From Actinomycetospora chiangmaiensis DSM 45062 (GTDB lineage Bacteria > Actinomycetota > Actinomycetes > Mycobacteriales > Pseudonocardiaceae), in NCBI RefSeq assembly GCF_000379625.1, contig NZ_KB903243.1, forward strand, positions 248,105 to 312,104: 64,000 nucleotides of DNA, given 5' to 3'. The position numbers and the translations under genes were made by a program. The notes below the pieces were generated by a model. That model did no database searches. It had not been told where the DNA came from and worked only from the letters and a program-made list of their open reading frames with translations. This document shows, in pieces, positions 53,028-61,447 of this stretch; position 1 is the first letter of the stretch, and every line of letters starts with the position of its first letter.

Positions 53028-53387
53028 ATGACCGTCCCCGACCCGTCCCGCCCCACGTCGGGCATGGACCCCATGCCGACCCGGCGGCCCCGACCGCCGT
53101 TCCCCGGCGACCTGCCGCCGCACGAGCTCCCGGACGACATCCCCGACCCCACGGCCCCCGGCCGCCCGGCCGACCCCACCCGTCGTCGGGAACGCGCCTT
53201 CGTCGGCGTGGGGAAGGACGACCGCCGCCGCCACGTGGTCGACGTGATCCTCGGGGAGGCGGGCGACCCGACCGGGCTGCGGGCCCGGTGCGGCGCGCCG
53301 GTCGAGCAGGTGGTGCCGGGGCTGCTGGCCGATCAGGCCGACTGCCCCGACTGCCTCACAGGGTCTTCGGTGCCTTCGCCGTACTGA
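53028..53387 (+). CDS. Hypothetical protein with Cys pair
   Basis: 119 aa. Pro-rich N-terminus (PRPPFPGDLPPHELPDDIPD) and a C-terminal region LRARCGAPVEQVVPGLLADQ followed by DCPDCL; the C...CPxC pattern suggests a small zinc site. Function unknown. ATG start with GAGGAGGG upstream. It converges on the K+ channel gene and overlaps its end by 32 nt. Confidence 0.65.
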   Translation: MTVPDPSRPTSGMDPMPTRRPRPPFPGDLPPHELPDDIPDPTAPGRPADPTRRRERAFVGVGKDDRRRHVVDVILGEAGDPTGLRARCGAPVEQVVPGLLADQADCPDCLTGSSVPSPY

Positions 53388-54441
53388 CGCGCTTCACGAA
53401 CAGCAGGCGGTCGCCGCGCTCGAGGGCGTCGACCTCCGGCGAGTCGATCTGGTGGACCTCGTTGCCGCGCACCACACCGAGCACGATGTCGCGCAGGTGA
53501 CGGGGCGACCCGCCGAGCTCCGACGGCTCGACGTCGCGCTCGGAGAGGCTCATCCCGGCGTCCGGGGTGAGCAGATCCTCGACGACCGCGACGACGTTCG
53601 GGTTCGTCGTCGCCACGCCGAGCAGTCGACCGGCCGTCTCCGCGGACACCACCACCGAGTCGGCGCCGGACTGCCGGAGCAGGTGGACGTTCTCGGTCTC
53701 GCGCACGGCGGCGGTGATCGTGATGCGGGGCGCGAGCTCGCGGGCCGTGAGGGTGACGAGCACGGCGGTGTCGTCGCGGTTGGTGGCGACGACGAGCGAG
53801 GCGGCGTGCGGCAGCCCGGCGGTGCGCAGGACCGACGACTGCGTCGCGTCGCCGCGCACGGTCACCAGCCCCATGGCGGAGGCGGCGTCGAGCCGGCCCC
53901 GGTCGGTGTCGACGACGACGATGCGGTCGGGCCGGGCGTCGTCGCCGAGCAGCGTGTCGACCGCCGCCTTCCCCTTGGTGCCGAAGCCGACGACGACCAC
54001 GTGATCGCGCACGCGGGACCTCCAACGACGGATGCGGAACGCCTGGCGGGAGCGCTCGGTGAGCAGTTCCACGGTGGTACCGACCAGGACGATGAGGAAC
54101 AGGACGCGCAGCGGCGTGATGGCGAGGATCGTCCACAGGCGCGCCGAGTCGGAGACCGGGGCGATGTCGCCGTAGCCGGTCGTGGAGAGCGAGACCGTGG
54201 CGTAGTAGAAGGCGTCGATCAGCCCGATCGGCCCGTCGGTGTTGTGGTCGACGTAGCCGTCGCGCTGCACGTAGACGATGAGCGCCGCCGCCGCGAGCGC
54301 CCCGATCGCGAGCGCGAGCCGGCGCACGAGCGCGACGAGCGGGCCGACGCCGCGATCGGGCATGACGACCACCGCCGCCGTGCCGCTCTCGCGGGCGGAC
54401 GCGCCCCGACGCACCGTCCGGGCGCCCTCGCTCCGATCCAC
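53356..54441 (-). CDS. Potassium channel with RCK (TrkA) domains
   Basis: 361 aa. Helix at about 37-55, pore region with selectivity filter STTGYGDIAPV (about 82-92), second helix 100-122, then a cytosolic RCK with the nucleotide-binding VVVVGFGTKGKAAVDTL (about 145-162), ending in a TrkA-C-like domain (SERDVEPSELGG). A two-helix K+ channel gated by NAD(H) or Ca2+ is likely. The GTG at 54441 is 6 nt after TACGCT and lacks a ribosome-binding site, so it is a leaderless candidate; upstream frame is not coding. Its end overlaps the convergent small gene. Confidence 0.9.
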   Translation of the reverse strand: MDRSEGARTVRRGASARESGTAAVVVMPDRGVGPLVALVRRLALAIGALAAAALIVYVQRDGYVDHNTDGPIGLIDAFYYATVSLSTTGYGDIAPVSDSARLWTILAITPLRVLFLIVLVGTTVELLTERSRQAFRIRRWRSRVRDHVVVVGFGTKGKAAVDTLLGDDARPDRIVVVDTDRGRLDAASAMGLVTVRGDATQSSVLRTAGLPHAASLVVATNRDDTAVLVTLTARELAPRITITAAVRETENVHLLRQSGADSVVVSAETAGRLLGVATTNPNVVAVVEDLLTPDAGMSLSERDVEPSELGGSPRHLRDIVLGVVRGNEVHQIDSPEVDALERGDRLLFVKRVSTAKAPKTL

Positions 54442-54447
54442 GGCGCG

Positions 54448-54453
54448 AGCGTA
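54448..54453 (-). promoter_or_regulatory. -10 box of leaderless channel gene
   Basis: TACGCT on the minus strand, 6 nt before the GTG at 54441. Confidence 0.45.
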
Positions 54454-54641
54454 GCCATGATCACTCCTGCCGCCGACGCGGACCGTCCGTTGCCACGATC
54501 GAGTGAATCGGACCCGTCTGCTGTCAGAGAGCGACCCCCAGCGGGTCACTCCTGGTGACGAGGCCAGGAAAGACACCCGTCCGGGATCCGGGGGGTCACT
54601 CCATCCAGTCACTGGCCGTAGTACGAGAGGAGCTGTGAGTC

Positions 54642-54944
54642 ATGGGCGACCGGTTCGCGAGCCACCCCTGCACCGACCTGGAGCGGTCCCTCCGCCCGGT
54701 CACCGGGGAGGACGCCGCCGAGGGTCCGGACTGGGTCGAGGCGCTCGCCGCCCTCGACGACTGCGACGGCTACATCGTCCTCATGGTCGATCCGGAGACC
54801 GGCGAGGTCGACGCGCACGGTCCCTACGGCGGCCCGGACGCCACGGTGGCCGCGGAGTCCCTGCGCGCCTCGCTGGACGCCGAGGGGCTGTACGACGTGT
54901 CGATCCGCATCGTGCGGCTGCACCTCCCGCGTGGCGCCGCCTGA
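54642..54944 (+). CDS. Hypothetical protein
   Basis: 100 aa. ALAALDDCDGYIVLMVDPETG and EVDAHGPYGGPDATVAAESL form a beta-alpha fold, followed by LYDVSIRIVRLHLP; cytosolic, no family recognised. ATG start after GAGAGGAG. A 200-nt region upstream contains two exact GGTCACTCC copies 50 bp apart. It converges on the DUF11 gene: the stops abut (TGATCA). Confidence 0.65.
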   Translation: MGDRFASHPCTDLERSLRPVTGEDAAEGPDWVEALAALDDCDGYIVLMVDPETGEVDAHGPYGGPDATVAAESLRASLDAEGLYDVSIRIVRLHLPRGAA

Positions 54945-57900
54945 TCAGCGCCCGTCGGAGGGCGTGACCGCCGCGAACCGCTCGGTCCGTGCCGAGCCGG
55001 CGTCCACCGCGTCGACCGCCCGCGCCACGGCCGCCGCTTCCCGACGACGGGCGCGGGCCGCCCGCAGCAGGCCCCGGACGGCGAGCAGGAGCGCCAGGAC
55101 GGCCGCGACGATCGCGGGGACCGGCGTGCCCGTGAGCAGCGCGCCGAGGAAGGCGGCGGGTCCGGCGAGGAAGGCCGCCGGTCCGCCCGGCGCACCCGCG
55201 CCCGCGGGTCCGGCCACCGCCACCGGGTCCCCCACGGGCAGCGACAGCGTCGCCACCCGGTCGGCCGGCGTCGGGTCGGCGGTCGGCGACCCGGCGACGG
55301 CGCGCACCGCGAAGGCGTCGGCCGCACGCGTCGGGACGTCCACGACGATCGTCGCCGCGACCGTGCCGCCGGGCCCGAGGTCGGTCGCGGGGCAGTCGAC
55401 CCGCGCCCCCGTCGCGCCGCAGCGGCCGCGGTTGGACAGCACCGAGACCACCGACGAGCCGGCCGGCAGGGTCGTCGTGAGCGTGGCTCCGACGCTCTGC
55501 GACGGCCCGGTGTTCACCGCGGAGGTCCGCAGCGCCACCCGGGTCCCGGGCACCACGGTGCCGTAGGGCGTCGTGAGCGGGTCGGCCTCGACCCGGGCCT
55601 GCAGGTCGGTGGCGGCCGCCACCGGGGCGGCGAGCTCGGCGGCCGCGGCGCCCGGAGTCGGGTCGACCGCCATCGACGACGCCGCGGCGGTGACCGGGAC
55701 GGCCCCGACGGGGAGATCCGCGGCCACCGCGACGCTCACCAGCGCCTCCACCGTCACCCCGACGGGCAGGTCGCCCACCGGACAGACCGCGCGGGAGACG
55801 GTGACCATGCAGGGCGCGCCCGCCACCGTCGCCCCGACGACGGTGAGTCCCCGCGGGAGGGCGTCGAGGTCGACGACCGCCGCCGGCGCCACCGAGGGGC
55901 CCACGTTGGTGGTGCGGACCCGGAAGGTCGAGGGGGGCCCGCCGGCGGCGACGGGACCGGGCTCGACGCGGTCGAGCACGGTGCGCAGGTCGGCGACCGC
56001 GCGGACCGGCGTCGAGGTGGTCGCGGTGGCGTTCGAGTCGCTCGGGTCCACGAGGGCGGCGGGCCGGGCGGTCGCGGTGCCGGTGACCGTGCCCGTCGGC
56101 GCCTCGGGTGCCACGGCGAGCGGGAGCGTGACGACCCGCGCGCTGCCGGGCGCGAGGTCGCCCACCGGGCAGGAGACCGCGCCCGGGACGGCCGTGCAGC
56201 CGGCGGGGAGGTCGACGGGCGCGAGGCCCGGACCCGGGGTGTCCGTCACGACCACGCCGGGCGCGACCGCCGGTCCCGCGTTGCTCACGGTGAGGACGTG
56301 GGTGGTGCGGGTCCCCGCGACCACGGCGCCCCCGGCGGCCCCGGGGGCGGCGGCCGCGATCACGCTGAGGTCGGCACCCCGGGTGTCGCCGACCGCGGCG
56401 ACGGCGGTGTCGTTGGCCGGCTGCGGGTCACCGGTCGCCCCGGCCGCGCCGCCGGCCCCCGCCGCGGGCACCACGCGGGCCCGGACCGGCTCCGGGGTGA
56501 CGAGCAGGCCCGGCGCGATCCCGGTCTCGACGGTGGCCGAGGAGGCCCCGCCGACCGGGAGCGCCGGCACCGGGCAGCTCACCTGCCGCCCCACGACCAC
56601 GCACCCGGCGCTGACCGGCCCGATGGTGAGGCCGTCCGGGATGATCGCCTGCAGCACGGCCGGGGACCCGACCGACGGCCCCCCGTTGCGGACGGTCGCG
56701 GTGTAGGCCGCCGTCGTCGGGCCCAGGCCGCCGCCGCTGCGCGCGGTGGCGATCGAGACCGCGAGGTCGGCCTGGCGCGCGACCGTCGTCGTGGCCGGGA
56801 CCGCCGGGGCCGCGGGGACCGGCGGCGCGGCGGCCGTGCCGGTCGCGCCGGGCGTCGCGCTCGTGACCTTCGGGGTCATGGTCAGGCGCCCGGTCGGTGC
56901 GTCGGCGGGCACCGTCGCCATCACCCGGACCCGGGTGCTCGCGCCGGCCGGCACCGTGCCCAGCGCGCACCGGCGGGTCGCGCCGCCGCCGCACTCCCCG
57001 GCGCTCGCGGCCACGTCGACCGGCGTCATCCCCACGATGCCCGGGTCCAGGTCCACGTCGCGCGCGTCGGACGGTCCGCGGTTGGTGACGACGACGGAGT
57101 ACGCCGTCGGGGCGCCCGCGGCGAGCGCGGGAGCCACCGCGCCGGCGACGTCGAGGGCGGCCTGCGCCGTGACCGGCGTGCGGGTGACGGCGGCGTCGTC
57201 GGCCGGGCGCGGGTCCGGGGTGCGGGTGACGGCCGCGGACGAGACGAGGAGGTCGGGGGCGTCGAACGACGGCGCCAGCGCGGCCACCACGGCGACGGGG
57301 GCGCTCGCACCGACCGCGAGCGGCGCGGCGAGGGCGCAGTCGACCTGCCCGCCGACCGCCTGGCAGGTGCCGCCGGTGACGGTCCCGGAGACGAAGGACG
57401 CCCCGGGCGGGAGCACCGTGGTGACGACGGTGTCCTCGGCCGGCGACGGCCCGCGGTTGGTCACGGTGCCGCCGACGGTCACCCGGGTCCCGGCCACGAC
57501 GGGCCCGGCGGGCGGGGTCGCGGCGACGACGAGGTCGGCGGAGCGTTCCGCCTGGTCGGTCGTGGCGGCCGTGTCGTCGGCGGGGGTGGGGTCGGGGAGG
57601 TCGGAGGACACGTCGACGGTCGCCCGGGTGTTCCCGCCGCCCGCCCCACCCGGGACGCGCGCGATCACCGTGACCTGCCACGACCCGCCTGGCGCCAGCC
57701 CCGGCCCGGTGCAGGCGAGCCGGGTGCGCTCGTCCGCGCAGGTCACGCCGTCGTCGCCCCGCGCCGTGAGGATCGTCGCCCCCGCGGGGAGGGTCAGCGC
57801 GAGCATCGTGCGCCCGGTGGTGGCCGGCCCCTGCGAGGCGACCTTCCCGACGTAGGTGATCGGGGCGCCGTCGCCCGGTGCCGTCGGGGTCGAGCGCACG

Positions 57901-58127
57901 CTCGCCGTCAGGTCGGCCGCACCCCCCGGGGCGGGCGTGGCCGCGGGCGCCGGGGAGGAGGTCGATGTCGCGGCGAGGGCGAGGGCCGTCCCCGGGATCA
58001 CGACCAGGGCCGCGACCGCCGCGATCGCGACGGCGCCCCCGGGACGGGCCGGAGCACCCGGACGGCGGGTCCACCCGAACCGGCCGGGCCGTTCCTGCCG
58101 GCCCCACCGCTCACCCAACCCGCGCAC
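54945..58127 (-). CDS. Surface protein with seven DUF11 repeats and C-terminal anchor
   Basis: 1060 aa. Signal peptide with a basic start and hydrophobic AVAIAAVAALVVIPGTALAL at about 32-51. From about 70 to 985 come seven repeats of roughly 130 residues, each beginning ADL(x)V and containing TNRGPS-type loops, the DUF11 fold of bacterial adhesin-like proteins. Each repeat carries one Cys pair about 10-12 residues apart, so seven disulfides are predicted. A final helix (TPVPAIVAAVLALLLAVRGLL) and a basic tail (RAARARRREAA) anchor it in the membrane. GTG start after GAGGAG. It is divergent from the TasA-like/signal-peptidase genes. Confidence 0.85.
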   Translation of the reverse strand: MRGLGERWGRQERPGRFGWTRRPGAPARPGGAVAIAAVAALVVIPGTALALAATSTSSPAPAATPAPGGAADLTASVRSTPTAPGDGAPITYVGKVASQGPATTGRTMLALTLPAGATILTARGDDGVTCADERTRLACTGPGLAPGGSWQVTVIARVPGGAGGGNTRATVDVSSDLPDPTPADDTAATTDQAERSADLVVAATPPAGPVVAGTRVTVGGTVTNRGPSPAEDTVVTTVLPPGASFVSGTVTGGTCQAVGGQVDCALAAPLAVGASAPVAVVAALAPSFDAPDLLVSSAAVTRTPDPRPADDAAVTRTPVTAQAALDVAGAVAPALAAGAPTAYSVVVTNRGPSDARDVDLDPGIVGMTPVDVAASAGECGGGATRRCALGTVPAGASTRVRVMATVPADAPTGRLTMTPKVTSATPGATGTAAAPPVPAAPAVPATTTVARQADLAVSIATARSGGGLGPTTAAYTATVRNGGPSVGSPAVLQAIIPDGLTIGPVSAGCVVVGRQVSCPVPALPVGGASSATVETGIAPGLLVTPEPVRARVVPAAGAGGAAGATGDPQPANDTAVAAVGDTRGADLSVIAAAAPGAAGGAVVAGTRTTHVLTVSNAGPAVAPGVVVTDTPGPGLAPVDLPAGCTAVPGAVSCPVGDLAPGSARVVTLPLAVAPEAPTGTVTGTATARPAALVDPSDSNATATTSTPVRAVADLRTVLDRVEPGPVAAGGPPSTFRVRTTNVGPSVAPAAVVDLDALPRGLTVVGATVAGAPCMVTVSRAVCPVGDLPVGVTVEALVSVAVAADLPVGAVPVTAAASSMAVDPTPGAAAAELAAPVAAATDLQARVEADPLTTPYGTVVPGTRVALRTSAVNTGPSQSVGATLTTTLPAGSSVVSVLSNRGRCGATGARVDCPATDLGPGGTVAATIVVDVPTRAADAFAVRAVAGSPTADPTPADRVATLSLPVGDPVAVAGPAGAGAPGGPAAFLAGPAAFLGALLTGTPVPAIVAAVLALLLAVRGLLRAARARRREAAAVARAVDAVDAGSARTERFAAVTPSDGR

Positions 58128-58496
58128 GCGACTCCTCTCCCCGACCGACGATCGATCGTCGTCCTCCCTCGGATCAATCGGCTCCCGCCCGGGCCGGAGG
58201 AGAGGGACACGTCCGGGTGAGTTCCGCTCGCGCGCGTGCTGCGGGAGTGCCGCGCCGCCGATACGTCAGCTCGTCCGCGGGCGCGACCCGACGGACTCCC
58301 GTGGGTGTCGACCGTTCGTCGCCGCGGATGCGGACGCCCGTCCCGGATCGCCCATTGGAGTGGATTGGGCTAAATGGTCCGGTGCAATACACCGATCGCA
58401 GTAACGACCACGACGGCGCGTTGCCTTGACCCGCCGCCGCATCCACCCCGGGACCACCCAGAACGACGAGGTCCCGTTCTCTCCGAGAGGCAACAC
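58128..58496. promoter_or_regulatory. 369-nt divergent promoter region of the surface island
   Basis: Separates the DUF11 gene from the TasA-like gene. An AT-richer stretch at 58350-58410 (near GTGGATTGGGCTAAATGG) stands out from the surrounding GC and probably holds the promoters; TTGGGC (about 58365) with TACACC 17 nt later is a possible pair. No known RNA element was recognised. Confidence 0.4.
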
Positions 58497-59177
58497 GTGT
58501 CGGACAACTCCGCGAACGAGTCGAAGAGGCAGCGTCGCTTCATCCAGCTCATCGTCGCCGCCGGTCTCATCGGCGCGGTGGTCCTGGCCCTGGCGATGAC
58601 CAACACGCTGTCGGCGTTCGTCGCCACCATCACCAACTCGCAGAACACCGCGGCCACCGGCACGGTGGTCCTGCAGGAGTCCGGGTCCTCGGGCACCACG
58701 GTGTGCAACAGCACCGACAGCACCGGCGGCATCAACTCGAACTCGTCGACGTGCACGTCGTTCAACAAGTACGGCGGGAGCACGACGCTCGTGCCGTCGA
58801 ACGCCACGGGGACCACCAACAACTCCGTGACCACGGTGAACTTCCGGAACACCGGGACCGCCGCGGCGACGACGTTCACGATGGCCTTCGGCGCCTGCAC
58901 CCAGAGCAACAACGGCACGACGAACAACGGGTCGGCGACCGACTACTGCTCGAAGCTCCACGTGAAGGTGACGAGCGGCGCCACCACCGTGCAGGCCGAC
59001 ACCGTCGCGTCCACGCTCGCGAACACCACCGTGAACCTGCCGGCATCCCTGGTCCCGGCCGTCGCGAGCGGGTCGACCGTGCCGTTCACCTTCACCGTCT
59101 ACCTGGACAGCTCGGCCGGCAACACCTACCAGGCGCTGTCCGGCTCCCAGCCGATCACCTGGACGCTCTCGTCCTGA
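58497..59177 (+). CDS. TasA/camelysin-like surface protein
   Basis: 226 aa. After a basic N-terminus (SKRQRRFIQ) comes a hydrophobic core (LIVAAGLIGAVVLALAM, about 18-34) and the segment LSAFVATITNSQNTAATGTV, which aligns with the SipW cleavage and start of TasA-type fibre proteins (AF-polar-TGTV-L). The remaining 175 residues are rich in Thr, Ser, Asn and Gly, with four Cys. It is therefore an exported fibre or sheath protein, probably processed by the next gene's SipW-like peptidase. GTG start with GAGAGG six nt upstream. A hairpin lies between it and the peptidase. Confidence 0.7.
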   Translation: MSDNSANESKRQRRFIQLIVAAGLIGAVVLALAMTNTLSAFVATITNSQNTAATGTVVLQESGSSGTTVCNSTDSTGGINSNSSTCTSFNKYGGSTTLVPSNATGTTNNSVTTVNFRNTGTAAATTFTMAFGACTQSNNGTTNNGSATDYCSKLHVKVTSGATTVQADTVASTLANTTVNLPASLVPAVASGSTVPFTFTVYLDSSAGNTYQALSGSQPITWTLSS

Positions 59178-59187
59178 CGTCACGGGC

Positions 59188-59211
59188 TCCCGCGGCCGTC
59201 CGGCCGCGGGA
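59188..59211 (+). terminator. Hairpin between TasA-like and peptidase genes
   Basis: TCCCGCGGCC and GGCCGCGGGA, a perfect 10-bp stem with a 4-nt loop, 10 nt after the TasA-like stop. It may partially stop transcription, favouring the fibre protein over the peptidase. Confidence 0.5.
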
Positions 59212-59272
59212 CCCGGGACCGGACGACCCCTCGAGATCCCGACCGACACCGACACCGATCCGGAGCATGACG

Positions 59273-61039
59273 GTGGACCAGGCTCAGGAACGGCGCGGGC
59301 GGCGCACGCGGCGCCGGCTGTCCGCACTCCTCACGGCCCTCGCCGGGGTCGCACTCCTCGCGGCGATGATCACGATCGCGCTCTGGTACCGCGACGGGGG
59401 TCGCTACCAGGTGGTCGCGACCCCGTCGATGGGCACGTTCGCCCCCGTCGGCACGTTGGTGCTGACCGAGCCGGCCGCGGCGTACCGGCTGGGCGACGTC
59501 ATCACCTACCAGCCCCCGGTCCCGCAGCCGCAGGACACCAAGACGCACCGCATCGTCCGGATCGAGCCCGGGCCGGACGGTCCCCTCTACATCGCCCGCG
59601 GCGACATCAACGGGGCCGAGGACCCGTGGAAGATCCCGCAGCGATCCGTCGTCGGGAAGGTCGTGTTCGCGGCCCACGGCGTGGGGTGGCTGCTGCGCGC
59701 GACCCCGCTGCTCGCCCTCGGCGGGGCGGTGGTGTGGTGGGGCACGAAGCTCCTGGCGACGCGCTTCTGGCGGGTCCCGCTGCGGGTCCTCGGCTTCTCG
59801 TTGCTGCTGGTCACCACCACCCTGGTGCTCAAGCCCTTCGTCGCCACCATCACGCGGAGCGTCACCGCGGACGCGGCCGGCACGCACATCACGGTCATCT
59901 CCACCGGGATGCTGCCGATCCGGGTCACGGCGATGACGGGGGGCTTCGTCGACCTCGCCTCGGGCGAGATCCAGACCCTGACGACGATCCCGCCCCCGGG
60001 GGCCCGGGGCGCGCCGCTGACGAGCGGGGTCCACATGCCGTGGTGGCTCTGGCTGACGATGATGGGGCTCTGGATGCTCCCGATGGTCTACGGCCTCGTC
60101 GCCGCGGTGCGCCGGCCTCTACCCGACGCCCCGCCGGACGGCGGCGAGGGTCCGGAGGGGCGCGGGCCGGGCCCCGGCGTGATGGCGGCGGCGCCCGCGG
60201 TCGTGCTCGTGTCGGCCCTGCTCCTGTCCCTCGTCGCCCGCCCGACCCAGGCCGGGTACACCGCGACGGTCGCCAACAGCACGAACACGGCGGCGAGCGC
60301 GGCCTACTTCACCTGCGGCGGCGCGTTCCCCGGCGTCGCGGGCGCGCCGAACACGTACTTCGTCTGGCCGCTGGACGACGCGGCCGTCGTGACGCTCTCG
60401 ACCGCCCGCGACGCGTCGGGCAACGCGCGCACCGGCACCTACGTGAACGGCTTCACGTCCACGACCACACCCTGTTCGCGCGACACCCCGAACCGGGCGG
60501 TGACCCTCGCGCCCACCGCCACCCTGCCGTCGTACGTCGCCACGACGGCGCTCACGGCCGTCGCCAGCCGGAACGTCTTCTCGGAGGCGGTCTGGTTCCG
60601 GACCAGCACCACCACCGGCGGTCGCCTCATCGGCTGGGGCAACCTCCGGACCGGCCCCTCGACGACCTACGACCGGCATGTCTACATGACCGACGGCGGG
60701 CAGATCGTCTTCGGCGTCTACCCGAACAACACCGTCCGCACCGTCGTCAGCCCGGCCGCGTACAACGACGGCCGATGGCACCTCGCCGTTGCCGTCCTCT
60801 CCCCGGCGGGGGCGGCCCTCTACCTCGACGGCGCCCAGGTCGCCGGGGACGCCACGATCACCAGCGCCGAGGGCGGCACCACGAACACCGGCTTCTGGCG
60901 GGTGGGCTGGGACTCGACCGGCGGCTGGACCTCGTCGCCGACCACCAGCTACTGGACCGGCAGCCTCGGGTACGCGGCGGTGTACACCGTGGCGCTCAGC
61001 GCCGCGCAGGTCCGGCAGCTCTACGTCGCCGGCGTCTGA
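59273..61039 (+). CDS. ER-type (SipW-like) signal peptidase I fused to a LamG-type lectin domain
   Basis: 588 aa. A basic start, helix (about 18-38), then the S26 peptidase with nucleophile Ser in ATPSMGTF (about 52) and, in place of Lys, a His in KTHRIV (about 92), the ER/archaeal Ser-His type also found in SipW; box GDINGAEDP follows. Three further helices (about 140-290) lead to a second hydrophobic segment ending ARPTQA (about 327), a likely cleavage site, after which GYTATVANSTNTAASAAYF resembles SipW substrates. Residues about 345-588 are a LamG/concanavalin-like domain. The GTG at 59273 has GGAG seven nt upstream; an ATG two codons earlier is too close. It may process the TasA-like protein and itself. 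Confidence 0.8.
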   Translation: MDQAQERRGRRTRRRLSALLTALAGVALLAAMITIALWYRDGGRYQVVATPSMGTFAPVGTLVLTEPAAAYRLGDVITYQPPVPQPQDTKTHRIVRIEPGPDGPLYIARGDINGAEDPWKIPQRSVVGKVVFAAHGVGWLLRATPLLALGGAVVWWGTKLLATRFWRVPLRVLGFSLLLVTTTLVLKPFVATITRSVTADAAGTHITVISTGMLPIRVTAMTGGFVDLASGEIQTLTTIPPPGARGAPLTSGVHMPWWLWLTMMGLWMLPMVYGLVAAVRRPLPDAPPDGGEGPEGRGPGPGVMAAAPAVVLVSALLLSLVARPTQAGYTATVANSTNTAASAAYFTCGGAFPGVAGAPNTYFVWPLDDAAVVTLSTARDASGNARTGTYVNGFTSTTTPCSRDTPNRAVTLAPTATLPSYVATTALTAVASRNVFSEAVWFRTSTTTGGRLIGWGNLRTGPSTTYDRHVYMTDGGQIVFGVYPNNTVRTVVSPAAYNDGRWHLAVAVLSPAGAALYLDGAQVAGDATITSAEGGTTNTGFWRVGWDSTGGWTSSPTTSYWTGSLGYAAVYTVALSAAQVRQLYVAGV

Positions 61040-61121
61040 CCGGCCCCGACGACACGCCGCGCGTCCGGGTGACGTCGGCGTCCGGCGAAACGTTGCGGGC
61101 GCCGCGGACGACGTGCCGGGC

Positions 61122-61274
61122 ATGGTTGGTGACCACGATTCCTTCCGGCTCCCGACGCAGGTCGTCCGGGAGACCGCGGGCGAGCAGCGGCTCGAGGCCG
61201 CCGCGCGCGTCCGGCACCTCGTCGCGGCCCTGGTGCCGGTGCAGCGCCCGACGGGTCTCCCCCGCGCGCGATAG
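61122..61274 (+). CDS. Short hypothetical protein
   Basis: 50 aa: a helix RLEAAARVRHLVAALVPVQ preceded by VVRETAGEQ. Codon statistics match real genes, but no ribosome-binding site or family was found. The surrounding 61040-61447 gap otherwise shows no feature; a minus-strand segment at 61290-61400 (DESVFYRAGWRR) might be a gene remnant. Confidence 0.4.
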   Translation: MVGDHDSFRLPTQVVRETAGEQRLEAAARVRHLVAALVPVQRPTGLPRAR

Positions 61275-61447
61275 CCCGGCCCCGGTCGGTCGGGCCCGGT
61301 GAGATCGGCCATGTCGACCGACCGGCGGAACTCGCGCAGCCACGCCGCCGCGGGGCTTCCCCGCCGCCATCCCGCCCGGTAGAACACCGATTCGTCGACG
61401 ACCCGTGTGGGTGTCGGCCCGGTGGACCAGGGGCGGAGGCGGCTGCG

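Noticed and set aside
54503-54641. Possible c-di-AMP (ydaO) riboswitch or similar RNA before the small gene
   Set aside because: Hairpins such as CCTGG...CCAGG exist, but none of the conserved riboswitch motifs could be recognised.
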